From contig DGPL01000040.1 of assembly GCA_002390425.1 (NCBI GenBank), positions 31,434 to 95,433 of the forward strand: a stretch of DNA of 64,000 nucleotides, in the 5' to 3' direction. The notes under the pieces were generated by a model. The model was not told where the DNA came from, did not search any database, and was given only the letters and a program-made list of their open reading frames with translations. Source of the DNA: Kordiimonadaceae bacterium UBA4441 (lineage in GTDB: Bacteria > Pseudomonadota > Alphaproteobacteria > Sphingomonadales > Emcibacteraceae). How positions within the stretch are numbered: the first letter of the stretch is position 1; the number at the start of each line of letters is the position of its first letter. The position numbers and the translations under genes were made by a program. Shown one piece after another: positions 8,769-18,356 of the stretch.

Positions 8769-9787
8769 TGCCTGCTATAATTTTAACCATGAGGTATATG
8801 ATTATAGAGCGGCTTCTAAAAAAACATATGGTCTTGCTTACGGCATTAATGCTGTCTGCATGCTCATTAGGGTATGATAGTGAAGGACCATATCCATATT
8901 CACATGTTAATCGCCCGCCCGAAACGACTTATCAAAGCACTGCGCAAACACCTGAAAATTCACCGGCAAATATCCCGACGCCTAGAAATAAACCTGCTGT
9001 CCCAGCGGCTAATAAACAGCCCGTTCAAAGTGCGCCTGTGAAAATAGTGCGCTCAACCGGCATGACGACAGTTCCTGTGGTTCGTGGAGATACGGTTTAT
9101 GCGATTTCGCGCAAATATGGTGTTTCCGTACGTTCTATAATTAATAGTAACAACCTTAGAGCGCCATACTTGTTAAAACCTGGTCAGTCATTACGAGTTC
9201 CTTCTGGAAGCATTTATACCGTTAAAAAAGGAGATACAGTATATGGAGTTTCTCGGTCAAACGGTATTCAGATGAGCGAACTAGCTAGAATTAATGGTTT
9301 AAAACCTCCCTATGCCTTAAACGTTGGCCAGAAATTAAATCTACCGGGGAGAAGTTCTTCTGCACCTTCAAGACAAGTTGCCACGATTGCGCCGCCACCA
9401 AAAATTACCGGGAAAGGTTTTATGTGGCCGATACAGGGAAGGGTTATTTCAAATTACGGCCCTAAAGAAGCAGGTTATCATAATGACGGCGTTAATATCG
9501 CTGCGCCTGTTGGCAGCAGCGTATACGCCTCAGAAAGTGGTGTTGTCGTCCATGCTGATAACAAACTTTCCGGATATGGCAATTTAATTTTGATTAAACA
9601 TCAAAATGGATGGGTGACGGCCTATGCCCACAATCAATCTTTAATGGTTAAAAAAGGTGATCAAGTTCGCCGCGGTGATATCATTGCCCAGGTAGGACAA
9701 ACGGGTCGTGTAACCCGACCACAGCTTCATTTTGAAATGCGTAAAGGATCAAGGGCGGTTAATCCAAGGCAATATTTGAAAAGCTAG
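8768..9787 (+). CDS. LysM/M23 lipoprotein, degenerate LytM (NlpD-like)
   Basis: Envelope lipoprotein with two LysM peptidoglycan-binding modules (about residues 96-142 and 148-192) and a C-terminal LytM/M23 domain (about 218-337). A lipobox LSAC places the acylated cysteine at residue 32 if the first ATG is used; starts at 8789 or 8798 give a more normal signal length, and the choice is open. The zinc site is degenerate: the usual HxGxD is HNDGVN and the HLHFE histidine is glutamine (RPQLHFEMR), although AYAH is kept. It is therefore probably a non-catalytic amidase activator like NlpD or EnvC rather than an endopeptidase. Confidence 0.88.
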   Translation: MPAIILTMRYMIIERLLKKHMVLLTALMLSACSLGYDSEGPYPYSHVNRPPETTYQSTAQTPENSPANIPTPRNKPAVPAANKQPVQSAPVKIVRSTGMTTVPVVRGDTVYAISRKYGVSVRSIINSNNLRAPYLLKPGQSLRVPSGSIYTVKKGDTVYGVSRSNGIQMSELARINGLKPPYALNVGQKLNLPGRSSSAPSRQVATIAPPPKITGKGFMWPIQGRVISNYGPKEAGYHNDGVNIAAPVGSSVYASESGVVVHADNKLSGYGNLILIKHQNGWVTAYAHNQSLMVKKGDQVRRGDIIAQVGQTGRVTRPQLHFEMRKGSRAVNPRQYLKS

Positions 9788-9903
9788 TCATAATTCCTAT
9801 TTCGCAGCTGAGAAATGTGTTCACCTTTCACTCTTTTACTGCTAGAAAATATCTATCTATCTTTTAAAATACAGTAATAAATTTTTATATCGAAGGCAGT
9901 CTT

Positions 9904-11064
9904 ATGCACCTATTAGATAATCCTATACGTTCGGATGAATTATTGGTTGAAACAATTGATATTGACCATCGTTTTTATGCGTCTTCCGCGGAGCCTCTTA
10001 CCCATAAAGAATTAATAAAATGGACAAGAGAAAACGGTGATGATGCGCTTATTAATCTCTTTAATGATCATTCACTTGGTTATGCAGATAATGGTGGCAG
10101 CCAAGATGTCCGTGAAGAAATAGCCACACTTTATGATGATAGTATATCAGCAGATAATGTAGTAATTTTTCCTGGTGCTCAAACCGCCATGACCATTACA
10201 ACACTAGCGATGATACATAATGGGGATCATGCTGTTATCATTACACCTAGTTATCAATCACTAGAAGAAGGTGTGAAATATGCAGGTGGGACCGTCACAC
10301 GTGTTGGATTAACGCCTGAAAATAATTGGCAAATTGATGTTGATGCCGTTAGAAATGCCATTCAGGATAATACAAAATATTTGATTTTTAATGACCCCCA
10401 TAATCCTTCAGGCTCTTTACTGAAAGAGAATATTAAAAAAGAACTGGTTTCTATCGCCGAGGAAAAAGACATTCTTATTCTTTCCGATGAGGTTTATCGT
10501 TTGTTGGAAATTAATCCTGATGATAGATCAAATTCAATTGCTGAGATGACACAAAATGGTATCGCGCTAGGTACTATGGCAAAACCTTGGGGGGCAGGCG
10601 GCGCGTGTATCGGATGGGCAGTTTGCCAAGATAAAACCATCATTGAAAAGATAAGAAAAGCACAGCACCTCTTTGCTGTTTGCGTTTCGCGTGCTGGGGA
10701 AATACAAGCGCGAATGGTGGTGCGTGCTAGTAATCAAATTATTGAACGTAATATCAATATCATTAAAGATAATTTGAAACTACTAGATGTGTTTTTTGAT
10801 GAAAATAGCGACTTATTTGAATGGATGAAACCGGAAGCGGGCGGAACAGGATTTGTAAAGTTTAAAGGACCGATTACAAGTGATGAACTTGCTAAAGAAT
10901 TACTAGAGGAAGGGATACTTGTCTTCCCTTCTTATATTTTTGACTGCGAAGATAATTTAAAACAATATTTCCGGATAGGCTTTAGCCGAAAAACAATGCC
11001 TGCAGCACTTGATGCTTTTAAAGAATTTGTTGATGAACGTAGAGCACAATGGGGTTTTCGCTAA
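9904..11064 (+). CDS. PLP aminotransferase class I/II, first paralogue
   Basis: Fold-type I PLP enzyme of 386 residues. Seen are GAQTAMTITTLAM (cofactor phosphate region), FNDPHNPSG, the cofactor-binding LSDEVYR, the Schiff-base lysine in MAKPWGAGGACIGW, and the carboxylate-binding arginine in QYFRIGF. The KPWG form of the lysine motif departs from the common SKxxxxxGxRxG, so I cannot name the substrate. It closely resembles the gene at 12092 over its whole length (LTHKELI/LSNKELI, HSLGYADNGGSQDVREEIA/HSLEYTPNGGSLDVREEIA). It is the first gene of a three-gene unit with a kinase. Confidence 0.87.
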   Translation: MHLLDNPIRSDELLVETIDIDHRFYASSAEPLTHKELIKWTRENGDDALINLFNDHSLGYADNGGSQDVREEIATLYDDSISADNVVIFPGAQTAMTITTLAMIHNGDHAVIITPSYQSLEEGVKYAGGTVTRVGLTPENNWQIDVDAVRNAIQDNTKYLIFNDPHNPSGSLLKENIKKELVSIAEEKDILILSDEVYRLLEINPDDRSNSIAEMTQNGIALGTMAKPWGAGGACIGWAVCQDKTIIEKIRKAQHLFAVCVSRAGEIQARMVVRASNQIIERNINIIKDNLKLLDVFFDENSDLFEWMKPEAGGTGFVKFKGPITSDELAKELLEEGILVFPSYIFDCEDNLKQYFRIGFSRKTMPAALDAFKEFVDERRAQWGFR

Positions 11065-11096
11065 GTTTTAGGAAGTAACTAAAAAGAAAAGATTAT

Positions 11097-12068
11097 ATGT
11101 CTGAAATTGTACCAAATTTTAGCGATGAAAAAATCGCAAAAATCTCTAAAGATTTATATGGTTTAGAGGGTGAAATATCACCTTTTGTTTCCTATGAAGA
11201 TCAAAATGCACTTATCAAATCAGAACAGGGGAAATTTGTTCTGAAAATTGCCAATACGAAATGGCCTCGCCAATTTATACAGACACAAATTGATGTCTTA
11301 AAACATTTAAAAGATACCGCACCGGATCTCAAGTTTTCAGAAACTGTGAATACGCTGAATGGCGATGAGATGACGATCATAGATGGCTTTAGCGTTAGGC
11401 TTCTTACTTTCCTTGAAGGAGAAATGCTAACCAATATGCCGCGAAATGAAGCAGTTTATAAGGATGTGGGCCGTTTTTTAGGACAATTTTCAAAAGCCAT
11501 GCAAACGTTTAAGCCCTTAAATCCTGAAGGGTCTGACCCACTTTGGAAATTGGATAATGTAATGGCGTGTGAGCCTTACGTGAAGTATGTTCAGGATGAT
11601 GAAACACGCGACAGAATGAAGAGACAGTTCACTGTTTATAAAGAAAAAATACTTCCAAAATTACCGCATTTACGAAAAGCCGTCATTCATAGCGATGCGA
11701 ATGAACAAAACTTCCTTATTTCACCAGATAATCCAACCAAAATATCGGGATTGATCGATTTTGGTGAACTTCAATATGCGAGCCAAATTAATGAATTGGC
11801 TATTACATTGGCGTATGGCCTTTTGGGCGAAAATGATGTTGGTATGGCATCACGCGCTGTCATTGAAGCCTATGACCAAGAATTTAAAATATTGGATGAA
11901 GAACGTGAAATTTTGTTTGATTTGATGGTAATGCGCCTCATTACAACTGTAACGATGTCTTCCTATAATGCGACGCTTTATCCTGAAAATGAATATATTT
12001 TGGTCGCGCAAAAGCCAGGAATTGTCCTTTTTAAACAATTAGAAGATGAAAATTATATCCTCACTTAA
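11097..12068 (+). CDS. Phosphotransferase (APH / hydroxylysine-kinase-like)
   Basis: Small-molecule kinase of the aminoglycoside-phosphotransferase fold, 323 residues. The catalytic loop is HSDANEQN (about residue 198; family consensus HGDxxxxN, here Gly to Ser) and the metal motif is LIDFGE (about 221), followed by QYASQINELAITLAYGLLG, which resembles hydroxylysine/homoserine-type kinases more than drug-modifying enzymes. It lies 32 bases after one aminotransferase and 23 bases before its paralogue, so the three likely act on the same amino compound. The substrate is unknown. Confidence 0.85.
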   Translation: MSEIVPNFSDEKIAKISKDLYGLEGEISPFVSYEDQNALIKSEQGKFVLKIANTKWPRQFIQTQIDVLKHLKDTAPDLKFSETVNTLNGDEMTIIDGFSVRLLTFLEGEMLTNMPRNEAVYKDVGRFLGQFSKAMQTFKPLNPEGSDPLWKLDNVMACEPYVKYVQDDETRDRMKRQFTVYKEKILPKLPHLRKAVIHSDANEQNFLISPDNPTKISGLIDFGELQYASQINELAITLAYGLLGENDVGMASRAVIEAYDQEFKILDEEREILFDLMVMRLITTVTMSSYNATLYPENEYILVAQKPGIVLFKQLEDENYILT

Positions 12069-12091
12069 CTGATTTTACGAAAGTCTTGAAA

Positions 12092-13246
12092 ATGCCTTAT
12101 AGTGTTCCGTGGTCTAGTCGACATAAAAAAGTTACGGGCGGGTTGCCTTTTAGCTTGTCTAATTCTTTTGCAGAGCCACTAAGTAATAAAGAATTGATCG
12201 AAAGATCACTTGCGCGAGACGATCAGAATATCGTCGATGAATACCATAATCATTCGTTAGAATATACGCCAAATGGTGGTAGTTTGGATGTACGTGAAGA
12301 AATCGCAAACCTTTATGGGTCTAAGATAACAGCGGATAATATTGTTGTTTTTGCTGGTGGTCAGGTCGCTCTCCAGACTGCGGCAATTGCATTGCTGAAT
12401 AAAAATGATCATGCAATTGTTTTTACACCGGGCTATCAGTCCGTTCAGGTAGCACCCTTGCATGCGGGTTGTCAGATCACAAAAATAAGGATTTATCCCG
12501 AAAATAGATGGCAAATAAAGCCAGATGAAGTCGAAGCGGCTATTCAAGAAAATACCAAATATATTGTAATTAATGAACCCTATAATCCGGCGGGGACGTT
12601 AATGAACCATGAAACACAGCAAAGATTAAAAGAGATAGCTGAGAAAAATGATTTATATTTTATGTCAGATGAAGCTTATCGACTTTTAGAACATGACAAA
12701 AAAGATAGGTTGCCGGCTATGGCAGATTTTTATCAAAAAGGGATTAGCGCGTGTACATTTTCAAAACCTTGGGGCGGGTGCGGAATTACTATAGGATGGC
12801 TCGCATTTCAAGAAATGAGCATAAAAGAAAAACTATTTGATGTGCAATATTTTGGTACCGCTTGTCCAAGCAGAGCAAGTGAACTTCAAACCATGATGGC
12901 ATTAAGGTCCAGCGATGATATTTTAGAAAGAAACATCAAAATTATTCACCATAATTTATCATTACTTGACCAATTCTTTGAAGACTATAGCGATTTATTT
13001 GAATGGGAACGTCCAAACGCGGGTGCTATTGCCTATGTTAAATTTAAAGGACCTCTTACTACAGAGGAATTGGGCGCAGAGCTTGCGAAAGAAGGCATAT
13101 CCATTAAGCCGGCCTATGTATTCTCAGACGGAATAGAAGATTATGATGATTACTTCCGAATTGGTTTTGGCGAAAGCATCATGCCAAAAGCATTAGAGGC
13201 GCTGAGAAAATTTGTTGAGAAACATAAAAATTCTTGGCTCGCCTAA
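12092..13246 (+). CDS. PLP aminotransferase class I/II, second paralogue
   Basis: Fold-type I PLP enzyme, 384 residues from the ATG at 12092; an in-frame TTG at 12086 is possible but GAAAG near 12078-12082 fits the ATG. Catalytic features are intact: INEPYNPAG, MSDEAYRLLEHD, Schiff-base lysine in FSKPWGGCGITIGW, and DYFRIGFGE with the carboxylate arginine. It is a full-length paralogue of the enzyme at 9904, clearly diverged, with the kinase gene between them. Different specificities for consecutive steps are possible. Confidence 0.87.
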   Translation: MPYSVPWSSRHKKVTGGLPFSLSNSFAEPLSNKELIERSLARDDQNIVDEYHNHSLEYTPNGGSLDVREEIANLYGSKITADNIVVFAGGQVALQTAAIALLNKNDHAIVFTPGYQSVQVAPLHAGCQITKIRIYPENRWQIKPDEVEAAIQENTKYIVINEPYNPAGTLMNHETQQRLKEIAEKNDLYFMSDEAYRLLEHDKKDRLPAMADFYQKGISACTFSKPWGGCGITIGWLAFQEMSIKEKLFDVQYFGTACPSRASELQTMMALRSSDDILERNIKIIHHNLSLLDQFFEDYSDLFEWERPNAGAIAYVKFKGPLTTEELGAELAKEGISIKPAYVFSDGIEDYDDYFRIGFGESIMPKALEALRKFVEKHKNSWLA

Positions 13247-13267
13247 TCGTTTTTGAAATATCGTATT

Positions 13268-14650
13268 TTACTGAACGGCGTCTAACACATCCCTTGTAAA
13301 GGCGACGACATCAAAGCTAGCCACGGTACCATCATCAAGCCCACGTCTTATGATGACGATATTTCGGTCAGGAATAATCATTATCCGCTGACCGCGATTA
13401 CCATTTGCCATATACATATCGGCTTGAAGGTCAGGAAACTTTGAAGTCGGATATAACCACCACTGTGCACCATAACCAGCACCACGTGATGGCTCAACAT
13501 TCGCTGGGGTGGAGACATAGTCTGCCCAATTTTCTGGAATGATCCTTTCTCCTTGCCACATTCCTTTATTTAAATGCAGTATGCCTAAGCGACCAATATC
13601 GCGGGCTGTGGTCCAAACTTGTGATGACATAATGAAATTTCCATCCCAGTCTGTTTCTAGTTTGGTATCAAGCATACCGATTTTATATAGAACTTTTTCA
13701 AAGGGATACTTTAAATAAGCATCTCTGTCGCCAATGCTTTACCTAAGTGATCGAATAGCAAGCATCGTATCATTATTGGCATATTTCCATCTCGTTCCCG
13801 GTTTAGCTTCAAGCGAAAGGCCAGTTGACCAATCGCTCATTAAAGCACCACCGAAATAAACATCGTCGGTTCTATTCCCAGCACGGTTATGATGAAGTCC
13901 GCTTGTCATATTGAGTAAATTTTCGAGTGTAATATCGCCTCTAGGATCACCCGGACGGTTCCATGCAGCAATATTCGCGGGCTTCTTAACGTCGACTATG
14001 TCTTCCATCACAGCGGCGCCAATTACTGTCGCTGCAATTGATTTCGCAACCGACCACGTACGGTGAGAGGTACGCATATTAAAGCCATCTCGGTATTCTT
14101 CACCGAGCATTTCATCAGGTGTTGTTACCAGTACTGCTGTGGTATAAGTACCATCGCCATATGTTTTACTGTCAAATGCATCGTGAATGATTTTATTTAA
14201 ACGTTCATTACCATATGAACCTGTTTGATTTCCTACCGGCCAAGGGGCATTTTTTTCAGCAGGTTTTTCAATATCAATGCGAGGCATATGTTTAGAATCC
14301 TCAAGAGTTGAACCTATTGGCACCTGAACGCATCCAAGGTGTTCGCGCCACACCACAATACGTGGTGGCATGACATCACTATAAGAGGCGGTAACATATT
14401 TTTCCTGATGATTGATTACGGCGTCTGGTAACGCTTGAAGTGCCTCACGGTAGGCAGGGTAAATCCCCGCTAAATCTTCGCGATTAATTTGTTCGACGGA
14501 TTTTCCACCGTTAAAGGTCGAAGAACAAGTAAAGGCCGCTTTATATCCTGCGACTTGTGCATTCAAATGATTATCAGTGATGGGATTTTGCGCGAATGCA
14601 GAGGCCGTTGATAGTGCTAAAATAAACGCAGATTGTTTAAAATTAATCAT
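13268..14650 (-). pseudogene. Serine hydrolase (beta-lactamase family) with in-frame TAA
   Basis: Exported class-C-beta-lactamase-like hydrolase interrupted by a single stop. The first part (14650 to 13739) has a signal peptide (FILALSTASAFAQ), the SxxK motif in WSVAKSIAATV and the YxN motif in WKYANNDTM, then ends at a TAA at 13739-13741. The same frame continues open through 21 codons (beginning SIGDRDAYLKYPFEK) into the second part from 13675, which holds GMLDTKLETDWDGN and the third motif region ANGNRGQRIMIIPDRNIVII. No shift of frame is needed, so one substitution (for example AAA to TAA) explains it. It starts 9 bases after the M14 peptidase gene. Nonsense mutation, base-calling error and readthrough are the options. 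Confidence 0.85.
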
Positions 14651-14659
14651 TTTTATTCC

Positions 14660-17227
14660 TTATCTTCTCGGAGGATTAAATGCTTTTGAAAAATAAAGTC
14701 CGTTTAAGAACATTTTATTTGATCCGTAAAAATATGCCCTGAAATTTGGATTATTGGCAAATAAAATGACAGAACCTTGCCCCATACGTTCGGCAATAAC
14801 ATTTGCTTTTCCGGCAAGTCGTGCCTGATTGTCTTTTGAAGCAAAACCGGACTCAAGTGCGTTTTCAGGAATTTCTACAACAGTAGCATAGGGATTTTCT
14901 GGCTTATCAAAGGCGATCAATGTATCACGGTGGGTATATAAATCCCGACTATGATACCCAAAACCAATTGGATGGGTGTTATCCAAATCGCCGCGCATGA
15001 TTGCGCCACCGACAATATTCTCTACTTCATTTGGAATTTTGTCACCATAATCTTGCCGCTCAAGTGGGTATTCTTCTTTTTCATCTTTGATACCAAGAAG
15101 TATTTCACCAGCCCATTTTGCGCCTTGTCGGTGTGCGATCACGGTACCGCCCGCTCTTACCCAGTTTTTCATTTTGCGACTTAGGGCTTCATCATTCGCA
15201 TTATAGGACCCACCTACAAATATGATATGTGTATAGTCACTTATGTCTAATGAATTTAATTTATGCTTATCATAAAGCACCACTGGTATACGCATACGGT
15301 AATCAAGTAAGTGCCATACTTCACCGGCGTCATAAGCACGTGTATCTTCACCAACCATAAGTAGGATATTTGGTTTTTCTATTGGCTTGAAATTATTACT
15401 ACCAAGATCCATTCCAGCTGTAGGAGTACGAATGCCACCGACTGCATGAACTTTAATACCGTCTTCATTTGCTATTGTGCTCATTAATTGATGAAGTTCT
15501 TCACCATTTAGTTCACTTCCTTGCCAGCCAGTGGATGTCATTATAGTACCCGCCGCCATATCAATAGTGCCTTCTGAAGTATTGATTGAAAAAGGCATCG
15601 TTGCAACTTTAGGTCTTACGCCTGCTTGCAATAATCGGTTTAACGCGCGAGGTGAATAATATTCGTTCCATTCGAACAGATAAGCAGCAGTTGCCATTTC
15701 CGGCGCTTGGGCGCTTTCAAATATAGGGTCGATAAGTTCACCGGCGCTTGATAATGCGCGACTGCCAACAGGCGCATAATCCATGCCAAATGTTAAAGGC
15801 ATAGTGAAGCCAGACACATCATAAAAAGTATTATTTTCAAATGTGGTGATTTTTTCAAATATGCCTTTAATAAGGACATACTGCTGCTGATTGGTTTTAA
15901 CCATGAAGCTTTCACCAGCTTTATAGGTTTTACCGTCTAATGTTACATCTTCATTCATGACATTAACATCAATTTGATGACGTGCTAGCAGATCACGGAA
16001 GTGATAGCTTCTTGCCTTATCTTTGGGGGATGTAAATATATATCCCTTAACATCATCGTCGCTTGCCAATTCCATTGCATTATTGAAAAATCGTTTTTGA
16101 TAATCGAGAAGGCGTGGACGAAGTTCCAAACCCGCGCGAACTACGGATAAACTTATATTTAAGTAAGTGCGAATATTGTCTCTAAAGGAAAGAATGCCAT
16201 GTTGTGTTTCCACTTCACCAAGGGATCTGGCTTGCTCGAATAGCATTCCAATGCCGGCATTTAAATGCGGGTAAGTCGCTCCTTTACCAATATAGAAATT
16301 ATCATATCCTTCTTCGCTGAAATATAGACGTGCTTCACTGTCCATAAAATCACGTGGGCGATCAGTCACTTCATCGAGTAAATCGATAGATTCTTTTGGA
16401 ATATAAGGAAATGTTCGATGTGGCACACCGGGTGGAATATAAAAAGTACTATTGGTTCCCATTTCATGATGATCAACACTTAAATTAGGCTTCCATTCAT
16501 GGAATTTTTTCACCCAACCTTGGGGGCCAGGTTGCTGCTGAAGTAACCATTGACGGTTAAGGTCAAACCAATAATGATTGGTTCTTCCGCCCGGCCAGAA
16601 GGTATTATGATTTCTACCGTTAGGATCTGTGATAACTACGTTTGATCCATGCATATGGTTCCATGCACTTTGACGGGCATTGCCGTCTGGATTGAAAATA
16701 GCGATAAGAAGAACAACACTTTTATCAAGGGTTTCTTTCATATAATCGCTTTCAGCAGCGGCTAAATGATATGCAACAGCCATAGAACTATCATTTGAGC
16801 TGACTTCTGCGCCATGAACACCATAGTTTAACCACGTGACCACTGGCATATCGTCGGAAATTTCTTGATTTGAATTTGGGTCGCTCAAGGCAACATGAGC
16901 GGCTTTAATATCATCGATACGGGCTAAATTTTCAGGGGAAGAAATTGTGAGCATTAAAATATCGCGCCCTTCATGGGTTTTCGCAATTGTTTCAACCATA
17001 ACCCGATCTGATTTTTCACCAAGGGTACGCATATATTCTAATAACAAATCGTGTCTTGCCACACGGTGCCCTAGGGGATGGCCGATAATATCTGCTGGTC
17101 TTGGAATATCTGGATTATAATTTATGTCAGAAGGAAAAATATCTTTTCCGCGCTCTATTTCCGCCGTGGCAGAAAGAGTGGTGCAAAGTAATACAATTGA
17201 CGCTAACAGAAAATGTGCGATTTTCAT
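14660..17227 (-). CDS. Exported M14-family zinc carboxypeptidase
   Basis: Large secreted or periplasmic metallopeptidase of 855 residues. A signal peptide (FLLASIVLLCTTLSATAE) opens it. The M14 domain shows THEGRDILMLTIS, the zinc pair in GVHGAEVSSNDS (H and E), DLNRQW, a later zinc histidine in LSVDHHEMGTNSTFY, and a candidate catalytic glutamate in MLFEQARSLGEVETQHG. The C-terminal half (about residue 400 on) resembles a glutamine-amidotransferase-like fold plus a beta region, as in large M14 proteins of marine bacteria. It is transcribed just ahead of the interrupted serine hydrolase. Peptide scavenging is the likely role. Confidence 0.88.
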   Translation of the reverse strand: MKIAHFLLASIVLLCTTLSATAEIERGKDIFPSDINYNPDIPRPADIIGHPLGHRVARHDLLLEYMRTLGEKSDRVMVETIAKTHEGRDILMLTISSPENLARIDDIKAAHVALSDPNSNQEISDDMPVVTWLNYGVHGAEVSSNDSSMAVAYHLAAAESDYMKETLDKSVVLLIAIFNPDGNARQSAWNHMHGSNVVITDPNGRNHNTFWPGGRTNHYWFDLNRQWLLQQQPGPQGWVKKFHEWKPNLSVDHHEMGTNSTFYIPPGVPHRTFPYIPKESIDLLDEVTDRPRDFMDSEARLYFSEEGYDNFYIGKGATYPHLNAGIGMLFEQARSLGEVETQHGILSFRDNIRTYLNISLSVVRAGLELRPRLLDYQKRFFNNAMELASDDDVKGYIFTSPKDKARSYHFRDLLARHQIDVNVMNEDVTLDGKTYKAGESFMVKTNQQQYVLIKGIFEKITTFENNTFYDVSGFTMPLTFGMDYAPVGSRALSSAGELIDPIFESAQAPEMATAAYLFEWNEYYSPRALNRLLQAGVRPKVATMPFSINTSEGTIDMAAGTIMTSTGWQGSELNGEELHQLMSTIANEDGIKVHAVGGIRTPTAGMDLGSNNFKPIEKPNILLMVGEDTRAYDAGEVWHLLDYRMRIPVVLYDKHKLNSLDISDYTHIIFVGGSYNANDEALSRKMKNWVRAGGTVIAHRQGAKWAGEILLGIKDEKEEYPLERQDYGDKIPNEVENIVGGAIMRGDLDNTHPIGFGYHSRDLYTHRDTLIAFDKPENPYATVVEIPENALESGFASKDNQARLAGKANVIAERMGQGSVILFANNPNFRAYFYGSNKMFLNGLYFSKAFNPPRR

Positions 17228-17381
17228 TTAAAGTCCCCTTTAATTTTATGCTTATGAATAAATCCTATTGAAAAGAGGGAACCTGTGCAAGAAATCTGTT
17301 TTAAATAATTAAAAGCAAGCTTCACAATATTGTTAAAATCATCTAATGTTTGGGAAAATTTTTTAGACAGAGATAATGTAA

Positions 17382-18356
17382 ATGAAATTACCAAACTTTG
17401 ATGATGTTTTATCAGCGGCTGAGCAAATTGAGGGTTACGCGGTTAAAACACCTTTTTTAAAAGCGCAAGATCTATCAGAAAAATTGGATGCAGAGATTTA
17501 CATTAAACCTGAGTGTCTACAGCGTGTTGGTGCTTTTAAATTTCGTGGTGCTTTTAATCGTTTAAGTCGATTAAACGAAGAAGAAAGAAAACGTGGGGTC
17601 GTCGCATATTCGTCAGGTAATCACGCGCAGGGTGTCGCGGCCTCAGCACAAATTTTGGATATGAACGCGGTTATTGTAATGCCCGAAGACAGTCCAAAAA
17701 TGAAATTACAAAATACGAAAGATTATGGCGCAGAGGTGATTACTTATAATCGCAACACTGAAAGCCGTGAAGAAATTGCTGAGAAAATCTCAGAAGAACG
17801 TGGCTGCATCGTTGTTCCGTCTTTTGAGGATCATTATATCATTTCCGGGCAGGGGACGGCAGGCCTAGAAGCCGTTAAGCAAGCAGAAGAGCTGGGCGTT
17901 TCTCTTGATTTTTTTATGACACCTGTTGGTGGCGGGGGACTAATTTCCGGCTGCGCGCTTGCCGTTAAGGGATTAAGTCCAGACACGGAAATTTACGGCG
18001 TAGAACCAGAAGGGTTTGATGATGTTAAGCGCTCGCTTGAAAGTGGTAAAATTGAACATAATGCCCGACCATCCGGTTCTATTTGTGATGCAATCTTGAC
18101 TGTACACCCAGAACCTATGACCCATAAAATTATGAGCGACAATCTATCCGGTGTCTTAACCGTCACGGATGATGAAGTGCTCGTCGCGATGAAATATGCA
18201 TGGGAAAAATTAAAACTTGTCGTTGAGCCAGGGGCATCTGTTGCGCTGGCAGCTGTACTTCATGGTAAAATCGACGTGAAGGGTAAGAAATTGTGCATCG
18301 TTTTAAGCGGTGGTAATGTTGATGAAGAAACTTTTGTGAAAGCGTTAAATTCCTAA
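17382..18356 (+). CDS. Threonine/serine dehydratase-like PLP enzyme
   Basis: Fold-type II PLP enzyme (324 residues), without an ACT domain. The Schiff-base lysine is in GAFKFRGAFNRL (about residue 52), the substrate loop is SSGNHAQGVA, and the phosphate-binding glycine loop is VGGGGLISG. Short proteins of this form include serine racemase, threo-3-hydroxyaspartate ammonia-lyase and catabolic threonine dehydratase, and the sequence does not decide among them. Its stop overlaps the start of a gamma carbonic anhydrase gene, and two amino-acid symporters follow, fitting amino-acid catabolism. Confidence 0.88.
   Translation: MKLPNFDDVLSAAEQIEGYAVKTPFLKAQDLSEKLDAEIYIKPECLQRVGAFKFRGAFNRLSRLNEEERKRGVVAYSSGNHAQGVAASAQILDMNAVIVMPEDSPKMKLQNTKDYGAEVITYNRNTESREEIAEKISEERGCIVVPSFEDHYIISGQGTAGLEAVKQAEELGVSLDFFMTPVGGGGLISGCALAVKGLSPDTEIYGVEPEGFDDVKRSLESGKIEHNARPSGSICDAILTVHPEPMTHKIMSDNLSGVLTVTDDEVLVAMKYAWEKLKLVVEPGASVALAAVLHGKIDVKGKKLCIVLSGGNVDEETFVKALNS

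Noticed and set aside
9800..9815. Palindrome TTTCGCAGCTGAGAAA after the LysM lipoprotein gene
   Set aside because: One mismatch, no loop and no T tract; too short to support as a terminator or a named operator.
8768..13246. M23 protein, kinase and aminotransferase as a split version of the fused kinase-M23-aminotransferase proteins
   Set aside because: Those fusions carry class III aminotransferases, and the M23 lipoprotein here belongs to the conserved serS-pcm block, so adjacency is coincidental.
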